Part shown: piece by piece, positions 49,889 to 59,572 of the stretch
Numbering within the stretch: the stretch's first letter is position 1
Layout of the letters: each line of letters begins with the position of its first letter
Source of the DNA: Gammaproteobacteria bacterium
GTDB taxonomy: Bacteria > Pseudomonadota > Gammaproteobacteria > Thiohalobacterales > Thiohalobacteraceae
Length of the DNA stretch: 64,000 nt
NCBI GenBank assembly: GCA_019911805.1
Contig: JAIOJV010000041.1
Location: forward strand, 1-64,000
Direction: 5' to 3'
The notes under the pieces: generated by a model
Told to the model about the DNA's origin: nothing
The model's database searches: none
The model's input: the letters and a program-made list of their open reading frames with translations, nothing else
Translations under genes and position numbers: made by a program

Positions 49889-51349
49889 CTAGCGGCCCTT
49901 GAAAATCGTCCCGAGCACACCACGCAGAATCTGGTGTCCCAATGAACTACCGAGGGCGCGCGCCATGCTCTTGGTGAAGGCCTCGCCAACGCTCTGCCGA
50001 TTGCTCGTCCGGCCATTGTTGCGTCCGCTGCCGGTGGGCGGACGGACTTCCATTTCCGCAACAGCCTGTTGGGCGCGCCGCTCCAGTAGCTCATAGGCGG
50101 ATTCACGGTCGATGGGATGATCGTACTTGCCGCCGATCGGGCTGCGGCCGATCACCTGCTTGCGCTCCTCTGCCGTTGCTGGACCGATACGCGAAGTTGG
50201 TGGGCAGATCAGTGCACGCTGCACGACGCCAGGGATGCCCTTGGCGTCCAGCAGCGAAACCAGAGCTTCACCGACGCCCAGTTCGGTGATAGCCCGTTCT
50301 GTGTCGAGCATCGCGTTGGTACGCAATGTCTGGGCGGCGGCGCGTACTGCCTTCTGATCGCGCGGTGTGAAGGCACGCAGGGCGTGCTGTACCCGGTTAC
50401 CGAGCTGGCCGAGGATGGTATCGGGGATATCCAGTGGATTCTGGGTGACGAAATATACACCGACACCCTTAGAGCGAACTAATCGCACTACCTGCTCGAC
50501 CTGCTGCACAAGCGCCTTTGGTGCGTCGATGAAGAGCAGATGTGCCTCATCGAAGAAGAACACCAGCTTCGGCTTCGCCTGGTCGCCGACCTCTGGCAGC
50601 TCCTCGAACAGTTCGGCCAACAGCCACAACAAGAGTGTGGCGTAAGCCTTGGGCGTCTGCATGAGCTTGTCCGCGGCAAGGATGCTGATGACACCATTGC
50701 CGGAAAAATCCGTGTGCATCAGATCGGTGAGGCCCAGCGCCGGTTCCCCGAAGAAGCGTCCGGTACCCTGCTGCTCCAGTACCAGCAGCCCGCGCTGGAT
50801 CGCGCCCACCGATGCGCCACTGATGTTGCCATAGGTGCTCTTCAGTTCTTTGGCGTTGTCACTTATATAGGTGAGCAGTGTGCGCAAATCCTTCAGGTCG
50901 AGTAGCAGCAGGCCCTGGTCGTCGGCCAGCTTGAAGGCGATGGCCAGCACTGCTTCCTGGGTATTATTGAGATCGAGCAGTCGGGCCAGCAGTAGCGGCC
51001 CCATATCCGAAATGGTTGTACGGATAGGATGTCCCTGTTCTTCGAACAAATCCCAGAACAGCGTGGGGTAGGTGCGCGGTGTGAAATTCGCCAGCCCCAC
51101 GCGTTGGGCACGCTCCAGCAGCTTGGGTTTGGCCTCTCCTGCCTGACTGATACCGGACAGATCACCCTTCACGTCCGCCATGAACACGGGTACGCCACAG
51201 CGCGAGAAGCCTTCGGCCAGTACCTGCAGGGTTACGGTCTTGCCGGTGCCGGTAGCGCCTGCAATCAGCCCGTGGCGGTTCGCCATGCTCATCAACAGAT
51301 GCAGGGGTGTCTCGCCATGACCGATTTGGATGTGCTCGGAGGTCTCCAT
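49889..51349 (-). CDS. HerA/YjgR-type ATP-binding protein (DUF853)
   Basis: A 486-residue protein from ATG 51349. Walker A is [15 protein letters not shown] (about 29-43), Walker B is [14 protein letters not shown] (about 263-276), and an Arg/Gln sensor-like [13 protein letters not shown] follows. The family includes E. coli YjgR and archaeal-type HerA helicases; a DNA-translocase role is inferred, since the bacterial members are poorly characterised. The C-terminus is basic and Gly/Arg-rich ([20 protein letters not shown]). The upstream GGAAG fits the start. It is divergent from the M48-like gene and convergent with imuB. Confidence 0.85.
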   Translation of the reverse strand: METSEHIQIGHGETPLHLLMSMANRHGLIAGATGTGKTVTLQVLAEGFSRCGVPVFMADVKGDLSGISQAGEAKPKLLERAQRVGLANFTPRTYPTLFWDLFEEQGHPIRTTISDMGPLLLARLLDLNNTQEAVLAIAFKLADDQGLLLLDLKDLRTLLTYISDNAKELKSTYGNISGASVGAIQRGLLVLEQQGTGRFFGEPALGLTDLMHTDFSGNGVISILAADKLMQTPKAYATLLLWLLAELFEELPEVGDQAKPKLVFFFDEAHLLFIDAPKALVQQVEQVVRLVRSKGVGVYFVTQNPLDIPDTILGQLGNRVQHALRAFTPRDQKAVRAAAQTLRTNAMLDTERAITELGVGEALVSLLDAKGIPGVVQRALICPPTSRIGPATAEERKQVIGRSPIGGKYDHPIDRESAYELLERRAQQAVAEMEVRPPTGSGRNNGRTSNRQSVGEAFTKSMARALGSSLGHQILRGVLGTIFKGR

Positions 51350-51604
51350 GCGATGGCTTCCTTGGTGTTGTGGGGTGCTGTGGCCGTTTGGAATGCAAGG
51401 ATGTGCCCAGCATCCCCGGCAGGCCGGAGTGGATATCACGCGCCTCGCAAAGTGTGACACAGGTCTCTGGTCGGGTGACCGTGCGCGGCACTTTTGTACG
51501 TCCCGTGACGCAGGTCGCTAAGTTTACCGGCTGTCGGTCGACAGATCCGCCAGACGAGCAGAACGGTACGATGCGGCTTGGCCGCGTCCACGAGGCCAGC
51601 GACA

Positions 51605-53164
51605 ATGAACGAAGCCATTACAGATATTTCCGAGGAAACAACACGCTGGGAGCGTGTCAAGGCCTTCTGGGCGGCCCTGTCCCAGCGGCTGATCGAGCAT
51701 CATCCGAAACCCTTTCTGGGGGTGGCCATCGTTGTGGCACTGATCGGTTATGCGGTACCACTGCTGTTTCCCGTGGCGATGCTGGCGCTGATCTTCGGGT
51801 TCGTCACTGCGCCCCTGGAGGGCGGGCTGGCCGCCCTCCAGGGGCAGTGGATCACGTTGTCCCTGCTGGCCCTGTGTGTGACATTCACCGTGTCGCTCTG
51901 GCGTCTGCGGGTGGGTGATCCCATAGGGGAATCGCTGACTGCCGAGCAGGCCCCGGCGTTGTTCGCGCTCGTCGATGAGATCCGTTCGGCGTTCCAGGCA
52001 CCGGTGATCAGCGACATCCACCTGTCAGATGATGCCCGACTCACGGTACATCGGGTGCCGCGCACCGGCTATCCGTTCCTGTTCCGTCATGTGCTGGTGG
52101 CAGGGATGCCCACCCTCCAATGTCTGACGCTCGATCAGTTCAAGTGTCTGCTGGCCGCCTGTGTGGGTGAATTGTCCGCTGTACGCACGGATGTGGCCGG
52201 CTGGATCAGCCAGTTGGCCCGTACCTGGCGCCAGTATCGAGCAGCGGTCGCCGGGCGCTGGACACCGGCTGCGCTACTGTACCGGGTGTTCCTGTCCGGC
52301 TACGCGCCATTGATGACTGCATTGGCCGACCGTCTGGACGGCACCCATCGGCTCAAGCGCGATCACTATGCACTTGAAGTCGCGAGCGATGACCTGGTGG
52401 TCGAGATGATCGTCGGTGAAGTGATCATGCAGCGCTTCCTGAAGGAGATCTATTGGCCCACGGTCATGGCGGCGGCCGAGCATTCCGCCACGCCGAATTT
52501 CAAGGTATTCCGCAACCTGGAGGCGGTATTCCGCAAACGTGTCAACCCCGACACCGTGCAGACCTGGGTACGCGAGGCCTTCGTCGGCAAGTGGCGTGAC
52601 AATGCGGGCGATCCGGGCCTGAAGGCGCGGCTGAACGAGGTTGGTCACGGCGATGTCCACTATCATTCTCCGCAAGCCGTCGGCGCAGCCCAGGCGCTCT
52701 TCGGTGCGAGCTACCAGTGGCTCATCGACCGCTGCGATGTACGTTGGGCGGGAGAACACCAGGAGGCATGGCGCAGCCGCCACGAAAAGGCCCAGCGTCA
52801 ATACAGCCGCCTGTACACCCTGCGCGAGCTGCTGCAGCGCCACGGGTTGCGAGGCAGTGAGGCTATGGAGTATGCCGCCCTGGTCAAACGCTACGGTACG
52901 CCTGTGGAGGCCATGCAGGCATACGAGCGCATTCTGGAGCTCAATCCGGAGGATGCGCGTATCACGTTCGGTGTCGGCAAGTTCATGCTGTCGCGCAAGG
53001 ATGTGCGCGGCGTGGAGCTGTTGGAGTCCGCCATGCGGATGGACAAGCGCCTGGTCGACCCGGCCTGCCGGCTGATTTCCGGCTTCGCGGTCGAGCACAA
53101 GATGCAGAATGCCGTGCGCAACCAGGTCTCGGACGATCCCAAGGATCGGCTCAAAATCGCCTGA
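51605..53164 (+). CDS. M48-like membrane protein without the zinc motif, with TPR tail
   Basis: A 519-residue protein from ATG 51605. Two membrane helices at about 35-100 (LGVAIVVALIGYAVPLLFPV, ITLSLLALCVTFTVSLWRLR) come before an M48-like domain (PVISDIHLSDDARLTVHRVP). At the position of the family's HExxH zinc site this protein reads LLAACVGELSA, so it cannot bind zinc or cut in the normal way. A TPR-like tail (AMQAYERILELNPEDARITF) ends the protein. It probably is a pseudo-peptidase adaptor in the inner membrane. No partner gene is obvious. Confidence 0.6.
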   Translation: MNEAITDISEETTRWERVKAFWAALSQRLIEHHPKPFLGVAIVVALIGYAVPLLFPVAMLALIFGFVTAPLEGGLAALQGQWITLSLLALCVTFTVSLWRLRVGDPIGESLTAEQAPALFALVDEIRSAFQAPVISDIHLSDDARLTVHRVPRTGYPFLFRHVLVAGMPTLQCLTLDQFKCLLAACVGELSAVRTDVAGWISQLARTWRQYRAAVAGRWTPAALLYRVFLSGYAPLMTALADRLDGTHRLKRDHYALEVASDDLVVEMIVGEVIMQRFLKEIYWPTVMAAAEHSATPNFKVFRNLEAVFRKRVNPDTVQTWVREAFVGKWRDNAGDPGLKARLNEVGHGDVHYHSPQAVGAAQALFGASYQWLIDRCDVRWAGEHQEAWRSRHEKAQRQYSRLYTLRELLQRHGLRGSEAMEYAALVKRYGTPVEAMQAYERILELNPEDARITFGVGKFMLSRKDVRGVELLESAMRMDKRLVDPACRLISGFAVEHKMQNAVRNQVSDDPKDRLKIA

Positions 53165-53227
53165 CGTCGGTCGTCTGCATCTTGCCGCTGCGCGGCCTTC
53201 CTCATCATGGAGGGATGTGACGGCCGT

Positions 53228-53437
53228 TCAGCCGTCCTGTTCGATCTTGGTGAGCACGACGCTTGGCCGGTCCCCGGTGCGATAATAGACGAACTGCCGG
53301 GCCAACTCGTCATAGGTCTCGTCCCGGACCGCGACGCTGTCGTACCAGCGTGTCCACTCCCAACGATCCCCCAGCAGGTGCGCGGCCCGCAGCGGGTCTC
53401 CGGGCGGCAGCTCGCCGCGAATGCCATACCTCTTCAT
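53228..53437 (-). CDS. Small conserved-looking protein
   Basis: A 69-residue protein (KRYGIRGELPPGDPLRAAHL, WTRWYDSVAVRDETYDELAR, RTGDRPSVVLTKIEQDG). The ATG at 53437 follows GAGGACG and is preferred to longer frames. It is a compact mixed charged protein with no cysteines or membrane part. It is divergent from dnaE2 and occupies the space between it and the M48-like gene. The function is not recognised. Confidence 0.6.
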   Translation of the reverse strand: MKRYGIRGELPPGDPLRAAHLLGDRWEWTRWYDSVAVRDETYDELARQFVYYRTGDRPSVVLTKIEQDG

Positions 53438-53540
53438 CGATCGTCCTCTATGGATGTCCTCGGCGGGATGATAGCCGAATTGGTCGCGAATGCATCCTGA
53501 AAAGCAGTGGTGCCACAAGGGCTTGGGGCGGGGCTTGCAC

Positions 53541-53580
53541 GGTATTCGGATACTGTATACATATACAGTATCCGAATACC
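53541..53580. promoter_or_regulatory. 40-bp palindrome with SOS box before dnaE2
   Basis: Bases 53541-53580 form a palindrome of two 19-bp arms around a 2-bp centre. Its middle is CTGTATACATATACAG (53553-53568), which matches CTG-N10-CAG and the E. coli-type LexA box. The palindrome ends 12 bp before the dnaE2 ATG. LexA repression of dnaE2 is predicted. The extra outer arms exceed what LexA needs. Confidence 0.85.
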
Positions 53581-53592
53581 GTGTCTGCGACC

Positions 53593-56500
53593 ATGTCCAC
53601 TCAATCCGCGCCCGGTTACGCCGAGCTGCACTGCCTGTCCAATTTCAGCTTCCTGCGTGGTGCCTCGTGGCCGGAGGAACTGGTGACACGCGCCCATGAG
53701 CTGGGGTATGCGGCACTGGCGATGACGGACGAATGTTCCGTTGCCGGCGTAGTGCGTGCACATCGTGCGGCCCACGCGTGCGGGTTACAGCTCATCGTCG
53801 GCAGTGAGTTCAGGTTAGATGATGGTCTGCGCCTGCTATTGCTGGTGCGCGACAGGGAAAGCTACGGTGACCTGACACAGCTCATCACCTTGGGCAGACG
53901 CCGGGCGAAAAAGGGTACGTATCGCTTGACGCTCGAAGATATCGCCGCGTGGGGGAGACGCTGTCTACTGCTGTGGCTGCCCGATTTCAGACAAGGGATG
54001 GACCGGTCGTTTCCTGCGCACGACAAACTCGCACGCTTCCCGGCAGGATCATCGTGGATTGCGGTCGAACTCCTGCGGGATGGCTGGGACCGGGTGCGGC
54101 TACAGCGTGCTGAGCGCCTCAGCGCTATGGTCGGCCTGCCGCTGGTCGCCACCGGTGATGTGCACATGCATGTGCGCAGCCGCCGCGCCCTGCAGGATAC
54201 GCTCACGGCCATCCGGCTCAATACGCCGTTGCCGCACATCGGCACGGCACTCGCCTCGAACGGCGAACGCCATCTGCGCAGCCGCGGATCCTTGGCACGG
54301 CTGTACCCGGCCGAACTGCTTGCGGAAACCCTGCGCATCGCCGGGCAGTGTCGATTTTCACTCGACGAACTGCGCTACGAATACCCCGATGAACTCACCC
54401 CGGCCGATGAGACGCCCACGACGTGGCTGCGCAAACTCACGGAGCAGGGTATGCGCCGGCGCTGGCCGCACGGGGTGTCTGCGCAGATACAGGCGCGTAT
54501 CGAACAGGAGTTGGCACTGATCGCCGAGCTGCAGTACGAACCGTATTTCCTCACCGTGCACGATATCGTGCAGTTCGCACGTGGCCGCGGGATACTCTGT
54601 CAGGGGCGCGGGTCGGCGGCGAATTCGGCGGTGTGCTTCTGTCTGGGTATTACCGAGGTCGATCCGGATCGTATCGATACGCTGTTCGAACGTTTCATCT
54701 CCAGGGAGCGTGATGAACCGCCCGACATCGATGTGGATTTCGAGCATGAGCGCCGTGAAGAGGTCATTCAGTATCTCTACACGAAATACGGCCGTGACCG
54801 GACCGCGCTGGCGGCGACCGTGATCACCTACCGGACACGCAGCGCCATCCGCGATGTCGGCAAGGCCTTGGGTCTGGGGCAGGACCAGGTCGAGCGTCTG
54901 GCGCACGGCCAGAGCGGGTGGGATGGAGGCTGGGGGCGACCTGAGGCCGTGTCTACTACCGGCGCAGGTGCGCCCGATACCGCCGCGCGGCGGCTGCGCG
55001 ACGCGGGTTTTGATCCGGACAGCCCCGTCATCCGGCGCCTGCGCAGCCTGGTCGGTGAATTGCGCGGCTTCCCACGGCACCTCTCTCAACATGTCGGTGG
55101 CTTCGTGATTGCGCGTGGCCTGCTGTCGCGACTGGTACCGATCGAGAATGCGGCCATGGCGGAGCGCACCGTCATTCAATGGGACAAGGATGACCTCGAC
55201 GCGCTCGGCCTCCTGAAGGTCGACGTCCTGGCGCTCGGGATGCTCACGGCCCTACGCCGCTGTTTCGATCTCGTCGCCGGCTATGCGGGGCGTCGCTGGA
55301 CACTGGCGACGCTGCCAGCCGAGGATCCGGCGGTCTATCGCATGCTCCAGAAGGCCGATGCCGTCGGTGTGTTCCAGATCGAGTCACGCGCCCAGATGGC
55401 CATGCTGCCGCGGCTACGGCCCGCCTGTTTCTATGACCTGGTGATCGAGGTCGCCATCGTCCGGCCGGGGCCGATCCAGGGTGACATGGTCCATCCCTAC
55501 CTGCGCCGGAGACAGGGCCTGGAGGCGGTACGCTATCCCAGCGAGGCCATCCGCGGTGTCGTCGAGCGCACGCTCGGCATCCCCATTTTTCAGGAGCAGG
55601 TGATCAAGATCGCGATGGTCGCGGCCGGCTTCAGCGGCGGCGAGGCCGATGCGTTGCGGCGTGCCATGGCGGCCTGGCGGCGGCGCGGCGGGCTGCAGCC
55701 CTTCGAGCGGCGCCTGATCGACGGCATGTGTGAGCGCGGTTATTCCGAGCGGTTCGCGCGGCAGATCTATCAGCAGATCCTGGGCTTCGGCGAATACGGC
55801 TTCCCGGAATCCCACGCCGCGAGCTTCGCCTTGCTGGTGTATGCCTCGGCCTGGCTGAAATGCCATGAGCCGGCGGCCTTCACGGCGGCGCTGCTCAACA
55901 GCCAGCCCATGGGGTTCTATGCACCGTCGCAGCTGCTGCAGGATGCACGTCGGCACGGCGTCGAGGTGCGCCTGGTGGATGTGAACCGCAGTGCCTGGGA
56001 CTGTTCACTCGAAGACCCTGCGGGGGGGGCGGCCTTGCGCCCGGTTTTACGACTGGGGTTGCGCCTGGTCAAGGGCCTGACCGCTGCGGCAGCGAAGCGC
56101 CTGGTGGACACGCGCGCTCAGCAGCTATTTGTCGATGTCGGCGATCTCGCGCAGCGCGCGCGCCTTACCCGCAGCGACCTGGAGGCGCTGGCTGCCGCCG
56201 GCGCCTTGCGGGCGCTTGCGGGCCATCGGCACCGCGCCCGTTGGGACTGTGCTGGCGTGGAGGCACCCTTGCCGGTGCTGGGGAATGCGGGCATCGCCGA
56301 GGCGACGCCACTGCTGCGCAGGCCGACCGAGGCGCAGGATATCGTCGCCGATTATGCCAGCCTGGGTGTCACACTCGGGCGTCACCCGCTGGCCTTGCTG
56401 CGCGGGCGGCTGACGGCACAGGGCATGGTGACGACCCGGACGCTGCGGCAGGCGCCGACGGGCGTCTGTGTGCGCCTGGCCGGTCTGGTGACGTGCCGGC

Positions 56501-56745
56501 AGCGCCCGGGCAGCGCGGCCGGCGTAGTGTTCGTGACCCTTGAAGACGAGGCTGGCAGCGCTCAGGTGGTGGTGCGGCCCACGCTCGTCGAGCGGTATCG
56601 ACGCCCCCTGCTCAAGGCGCGTCTGCTGGTCGTCACCGGCGAGATCCAGCGCAACGGTGAAGTCGTGCACGTGATCGCACGACGGCTGGAGGACATGAGC
56701 ATCCTGCTCGGCAACCTGGAGGCCGTCTCGCGGGATTTTCATTGA
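53593..56745 (+). CDS. dnaE2: Error-prone DNA polymerase DnaE2 (ImuC)
   Basis: A 1050-residue protein from ATG 53593. The PHP domain (YAELHCLSNFSFLRGASWPE, PLVATGDVHMH) precedes the polymerase core. The catalytic Asp pair is in PPDIDVDFEHERR (376-388). Fingers-type residues are in VGVFQIESRAQMAMLPRL and FPESHAASFALLVYASAWLK. A C-terminal OB fold (VCVRLAGLVTCRQRPGSAAG) is present. The length is the DnaE2 class, shorter than the replicative DnaE. It does lesion bypass with ImuA and ImuB under SOS control. The gene is separated from imuB by three unrelated genes. The longer frame from 53263 is rejected because it crosses the SOS box. Confidence 0.95.
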   Translation: MSTQSAPGYAELHCLSNFSFLRGASWPEELVTRAHELGYAALAMTDECSVAGVVRAHRAAHACGLQLIVGSEFRLDDGLRLLLLVRDRESYGDLTQLITLGRRRAKKGTYRLTLEDIAAWGRRCLLLWLPDFRQGMDRSFPAHDKLARFPAGSSWIAVELLRDGWDRVRLQRAERLSAMVGLPLVATGDVHMHVRSRRALQDTLTAIRLNTPLPHIGTALASNGERHLRSRGSLARLYPAELLAETLRIAGQCRFSLDELRYEYPDELTPADETPTTWLRKLTEQGMRRRWPHGVSAQIQARIEQELALIAELQYEPYFLTVHDIVQFARGRGILCQGRGSAANSAVCFCLGITEVDPDRIDTLFERFISRERDEPPDIDVDFEHERREEVIQYLYTKYGRDRTALAATVITYRTRSAIRDVGKALGLGQDQVERLAHGQSGWDGGWGRPEAVSTTGAGAPDTAARRLRDAGFDPDSPVIRRLRSLVGELRGFPRHLSQHVGGFVIARGLLSRLVPIENAAMAERTVIQWDKDDLDALGLLKVDVLALGMLTALRRCFDLVAGYAGRRWTLATLPAEDPAVYRMLQKADAVGVFQIESRAQMAMLPRLRPACFYDLVIEVAIVRPGPIQGDMVHPYLRRRQGLEAVRYPSEAIRGVVERTLGIPIFQEQVIKIAMVAAGFSGGEADALRRAMAAWRRRGGLQPFERRLIDGMCERGYSERFARQIYQQILGFGEYGFPESHAASFALLVYASAWLKCHEPAAFTAALLNSQPMGFYAPSQLLQDARRHGVEVRLVDVNRSAWDCSLEDPAGGAALRPVLRLGLRLVKGLTAAAAKRLVDTRAQQLFVDVGDLAQRARLTRSDLEALAAAGALRALAGHRHRARWDCAGVEAPLPVLGNAGIAEATPLLRRPTEAQDIVADYASLGVTLGRHPLALLRGRLTAQGMVTTRTLRQAPTGVCVRLAGLVTCRQRPGSAAGVVFVTLEDEAGSAQVVVRPTLVERYRRPLLKARLLVVTGEIQRNGEVVHVIARRLEDMSILLGNLEAVSRDFH

Positions 56746-57046
56746 GCCACGTATCGGTTCCTCTATCCGGGGTGGTAGAGGAATGTCACTGCGGTATGCA
56801 TCATGTCGACGTCGCACCGGCATCGTGCCGGGTGCGTGTGTGTCCCAAGCCCTCGGTGAGCAGCAGTTTCGTTCCCGACGAGGTGCAGAAAATTGGCGGG
56901 CGCAGCCTTGGCGTCTCCCAGACAGTGTGCGTCGACACACCGGTAGGTTAAAGCGCCCCCTCGCCCGGGTCGATAGTCTAGGCATTGCCGTGCGGTGTAT
57001 TCGGCAACGGTTGTGGTTCCATCCTTTCCGATCAAGAGGGGGTACT
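56746..57046. other. Gap after dnaE2, nothing recognised
   Basis: About 300 bp. The open frame through it continues into the small gene at 57047, but its first 88 codons look random; the real start of that gene is at 57047. No terminator is obvious behind dnaE2. Confidence 0.5.
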
Positions 57047-57229
57047 ATGAGCCCGATCAGACGTGCTTCCGCATTTGCCCGGGATGTGGGCAAATCATCG
57101 TCCAAGGGGAAGGGCGGGGAGTCGGCACTGCGCCAGGCCCTGGCGCGCCGCCGGCTCGAAGAACGCCGTGAGGCGCAGATACTGAAACAGCAACTGTACG
57201 ACGTCATTTCTGACGAGACTCAACCCTGA
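57047..57229 (+). CDS. Small basic protein, PA3496-like
   Basis: A 60-residue protein from ATG 57047 behind AAGAGGGGG. It is basic and helical, with a Ser/Lys-rich N-terminal half and an Arg/Glu-rich helix (ALRQALARRRLEERREAQIL) ending in KQQLYDVISD. The shape recalls the small PA3496-type proteins of pseudomonads. The similarity is slight and the function is unknown. A GC hairpin follows 7 bp after the stop. Confidence 0.45.
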   Translation: MSPIRRASAFARDVGKSSSKGKGGESALRQALARRRLEERREAQILKQQLYDVISDETQP

Positions 57230-57236
57230 GTCCAGC

Positions 57237-57262
57237 CGGCTGCCCGCATCCGCGGGCAGCCG
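57237..57262 (+). terminator. GC-rich hairpin after the small gene
   Basis: CGGCTGCCCGC (57237-57247) pairs perfectly with GCGGGCAGCCG (57252-57262) around ATCC. There is no T-run, but the stem is strong. The position between the 57047 gene and the convergent CTERM gene suits a terminator for both. Confidence 0.6.
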
Positions 57263-57334
57263 TGCCTCTGTCCTTCCATCCATTTCAACCGGCGCGCCCG
57301 CGACAGGATTACCGCGGGTCACACTCAGGGTCAC

Positions 57335-58048
57335 TCAGCGGCGACGGGCCACTCCGACCAGGGCAACCAGGCCAGTACCGAACAGCCACACTGCCGCAGG
57401 CACCGGCACCGGTGTGACGGCAGCGTAGAGTTTGATCTTGGCGCCGGAGGCATCGCCGACGGTGAAGCTGTCGCTGAAGGTCTGACCGTCATCCGCGGAC
57501 CAGCCGAGAAGTGTGAAGATGAGGCTGCCGCTTTCGGTCTGGAGGTCGAACCGTGAAGTCTCGCCTTGGGGCGTGAATGTCAGCACATCGGCCCCATTGC
57601 CTTTCCTATCTACCCATCCGGCATCCATCAGGGAGAGGCCAAAGACGAAATCGATCGGCGACAGGGCACCTTCCAGCGTATAGGATAAGGCCAGATCGAT
57701 GCTGCTGAGGCCGGGGTCACCGACGCCCGTGTTATTGGTGAAACGTAGCTTACCCAGGGCAAAGGGTTCGGCAGCACCCGAGTAGCCCGGCAGGCCCTGC
57801 CCGGGGGTACCGTGGCCGTAGAACGTCATCGTGCTGGGGCTGCATTCCAGGCAGTCGGCTGGTCGCCAGTCGAGGCTGGTGGTCGCGATGGTTGGGTCGG
57901 ACTGGACGTCGTAATACGTTCCCCCCGTCGTTACGATAGAGTCAGACTCAAATTGGCTACCAACAAAATAATTGGCCGCGTAGACTGGACTCTGGACGGC
58001 GGCGGCTACCAGCATGCTGATTCCGGTGGATAGTTTTGTGAATTTCAT
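57335..58048 (-). CDS. Secreted PEP/VPLPA-CTERM protein
   Basis: A 237-residue protein from ATG 58048. A signal peptide (KFTKLSTGISMLVAAAVQSP, cleavage near VYA-ANY) is followed by a beta-rich extracellular domain like the choice-of-anchor K group (LGKLRFTNNTGVGDPGLSSI, LALSYTLEGALSPIDFVFGL). The tail VPVPAAVWLFGTGLVALVGV plus basic ARRR is the sorting signal. Two Cys (CLEC) lie near residue 70. It is the second CTERM protein in the window. The binding partner on the surface is unknown. Confidence 0.8.
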   Translation of the reverse strand: MKFTKLSTGISMLVAAAVQSPVYAANYFVGSQFESDSIVTTGGTYYDVQSDPTIATTSLDWRPADCLECSPSTMTFYGHGTPGQGLPGYSGAAEPFALGKLRFTNNTGVGDPGLSSIDLALSYTLEGALSPIDFVFGLSLMDAGWVDRKGNGADVLTFTPQGETSRFDLQTESGSLIFTLLGWSADDGQTFSDSFTVGDASGAKIKLYAAVTPVPVPAAVWLFGTGLVALVGVARRR

Positions 58049-58475
58049 GAGATGTGTCGCTCCTGTTTTGTCGTTGCAATGCCTGGTTTCCGTACATCCA
58101 GTGGATAGACACAACCTCCTCCGACTGGGACAGGCACATTAGCAAGCTTAGATATGTCAAAATACCGTTGTAATTGTAACAATGCGTGTCACTACCCCAG
58201 ACGCGTGCGGCAAAGCGACCGGACTCGGTCCGGACCACATGCGGCTGCATGAAATATTCAAAATTGTTTCAATATATTGCATGCGCTGTGTGTACGGTTG
58301 GTTGCTGGGGTAGAACATTGAGTATGGTACGTACATTCGGACTTGCTCGTATGTAATGGCTGATTTTGTTGTAGGCCATGATGTATAGAGCACCTCGTCG
58401 GCTTATTTTCGGCAGTTTATGTGTAATCAGGACAGCTGACCCCGCTGTCTTCGAATCTGAACGGGATGTTTCAAT
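58049..58475. other. Divergent promoter region
   Basis: About 430 bp between the CTERM gene (minus) and the DUF2333 gene (plus). It is AT-richer than the coding flanks and holds no gene; the short frames are incoherent. Promoters for both genes presumably lie here, but no box was recognised with confidence. Confidence 0.45.
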
Positions 58476-59561
58476 ATGATCGACAGGCTAAGGGTGTGGA
58501 CCAGCCGGACGTGGAATGCTGGGCGGCGCAGCTGGCAGAGGATAGGGCGCCTCTATCATCCGGCGACACTGCGTGAAAGGGGGATGTTGTGGAGCGCCAC
58601 AGTACTGCTCGCCACCCTCGCCCTGGTCGCTGTGGTCGTCGGTATCTATTGGAGCGCGGAGCCGGACGGCTTCGATGTCCGCGCGGCTGCGCAGGCCCGC
58701 GCGGGCGGCGAGGGGCTACCCTTGGTGAAGGGCTATACCTTCACCAGCACGCTCATGCAGATCGGTGAGGTGCTCCTCGACAAACGTGGCGGTTATCTTT
58801 CCAATGACGTGACGCCTCCGGGCGTGTGGCTGGATAACATCCCCAATTGGGAGTTCGGCACGCTGGTGGCGCTGCGGGATGCCGCCGGCGGACTGCGCAA
58901 CCACCTGTCACGCTCACAGTCGCAGTCGCGGGAGGATCCGGACCTGGCCCAGGCCGAGCCGCAATTCAATTTCCAGAATGATTCCTGGATCCTGCCGGCC
59001 ACCGAGGGCGAATATCGCAAGGGCATCGCGGCGCTTGGCCGTTATCTGACGCGTCTTCAAGACAGTTCACAGCAGGATGCGCAGTTTTATGCCCGCGCCG
59101 ACAACCTCGCGCAATACCTGCAGATCGTGGAGAAGCGCCTAGGCAGCCTGTCTCAGCGGCTGAGTGCGAGTGTCGGCCAGATCCGGGTGAACACCGATCT
59201 CGCCGGCGATGCCGCGGCCCGCCAAGCCACCGAGTCGGCCGGGATCCGGGTGGTCAAGACACCCTGGCGGGAACTCGACGACGTATTCTACGAGGCGCGC
59301 GGGGCGTCGTGGGCGTTGCTGCATATCCTCCGTGCCATCGAGGTCGACTTCGAGGAAGTGCTGGCTCGAAAGAATGCCCTGATATCCCTCCGGCAGATCA
59401 TCCGCGAACTGGAGGCCACCCAGCAGTCCACCCTGAGCCCGGTGATCCTCAACGGCAGCGGCTTTGGCCTGTTTGCCAATTACTCGCTGACCATGGCCAA
59501 CTACATCGCCCGCGCCAATGCGGCGGTGATCGACCTGCGCGATCTGTTGCAACGCGGTTGA
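58476..59561 (+). CDS. DUF2333 inner-membrane-anchored protein
   Basis: A 361-residue protein. An N-terminal membrane helix at about 40-62 (MLWSATVLLATLALVAVVVG) is followed by a periplasmic DUF2333 domain. Family hallmarks are LLDKRGGYLSNDVTPPGVWLD, WEFGTLVALRDAAGG and ILNGSGFGLFANYSLTMANY. DUF2333 proteins are common in gammaproteobacteria and of unknown function; a link to the envelope is inferred from the topology. The gene stands alone and its tail is near the zinc-ribbon gene on the other strand. Confidence 0.9.
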   Translation: MIDRLRVWTSRTWNAGRRSWQRIGRLYHPATLRERGMLWSATVLLATLALVAVVVGIYWSAEPDGFDVRAAAQARAGGEGLPLVKGYTFTSTLMQIGEVLLDKRGGYLSNDVTPPGVWLDNIPNWEFGTLVALRDAAGGLRNHLSRSQSQSREDPDLAQAEPQFNFQNDSWILPATEGEYRKGIAALGRYLTRLQDSSQQDAQFYARADNLAQYLQIVEKRLGSLSQRLSASVGQIRVNTDLAGDAAARQATESAGIRVVKTPWRELDDVFYEARGASWALLHILRAIEVDFEEVLARKNALISLRQIIRELEATQQSTLSPVILNGSGFGLFANYSLTMANYIARANAAVIDLRDLLQRG

Positions 59562-59572
59562 GGCGCCGCGCT

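Noticed and set aside
53263-53592. N-terminal extension of dnaE2
   Set aside because: It would run across the SOS box and over the small minus-strand gene; the family N-terminus begins at 53593.
56125-57207. Minus-strand open frame of 360 codons
   Set aside because: It mirrors the end of dnaE2 and the following small gene; composition is that of a shadow.
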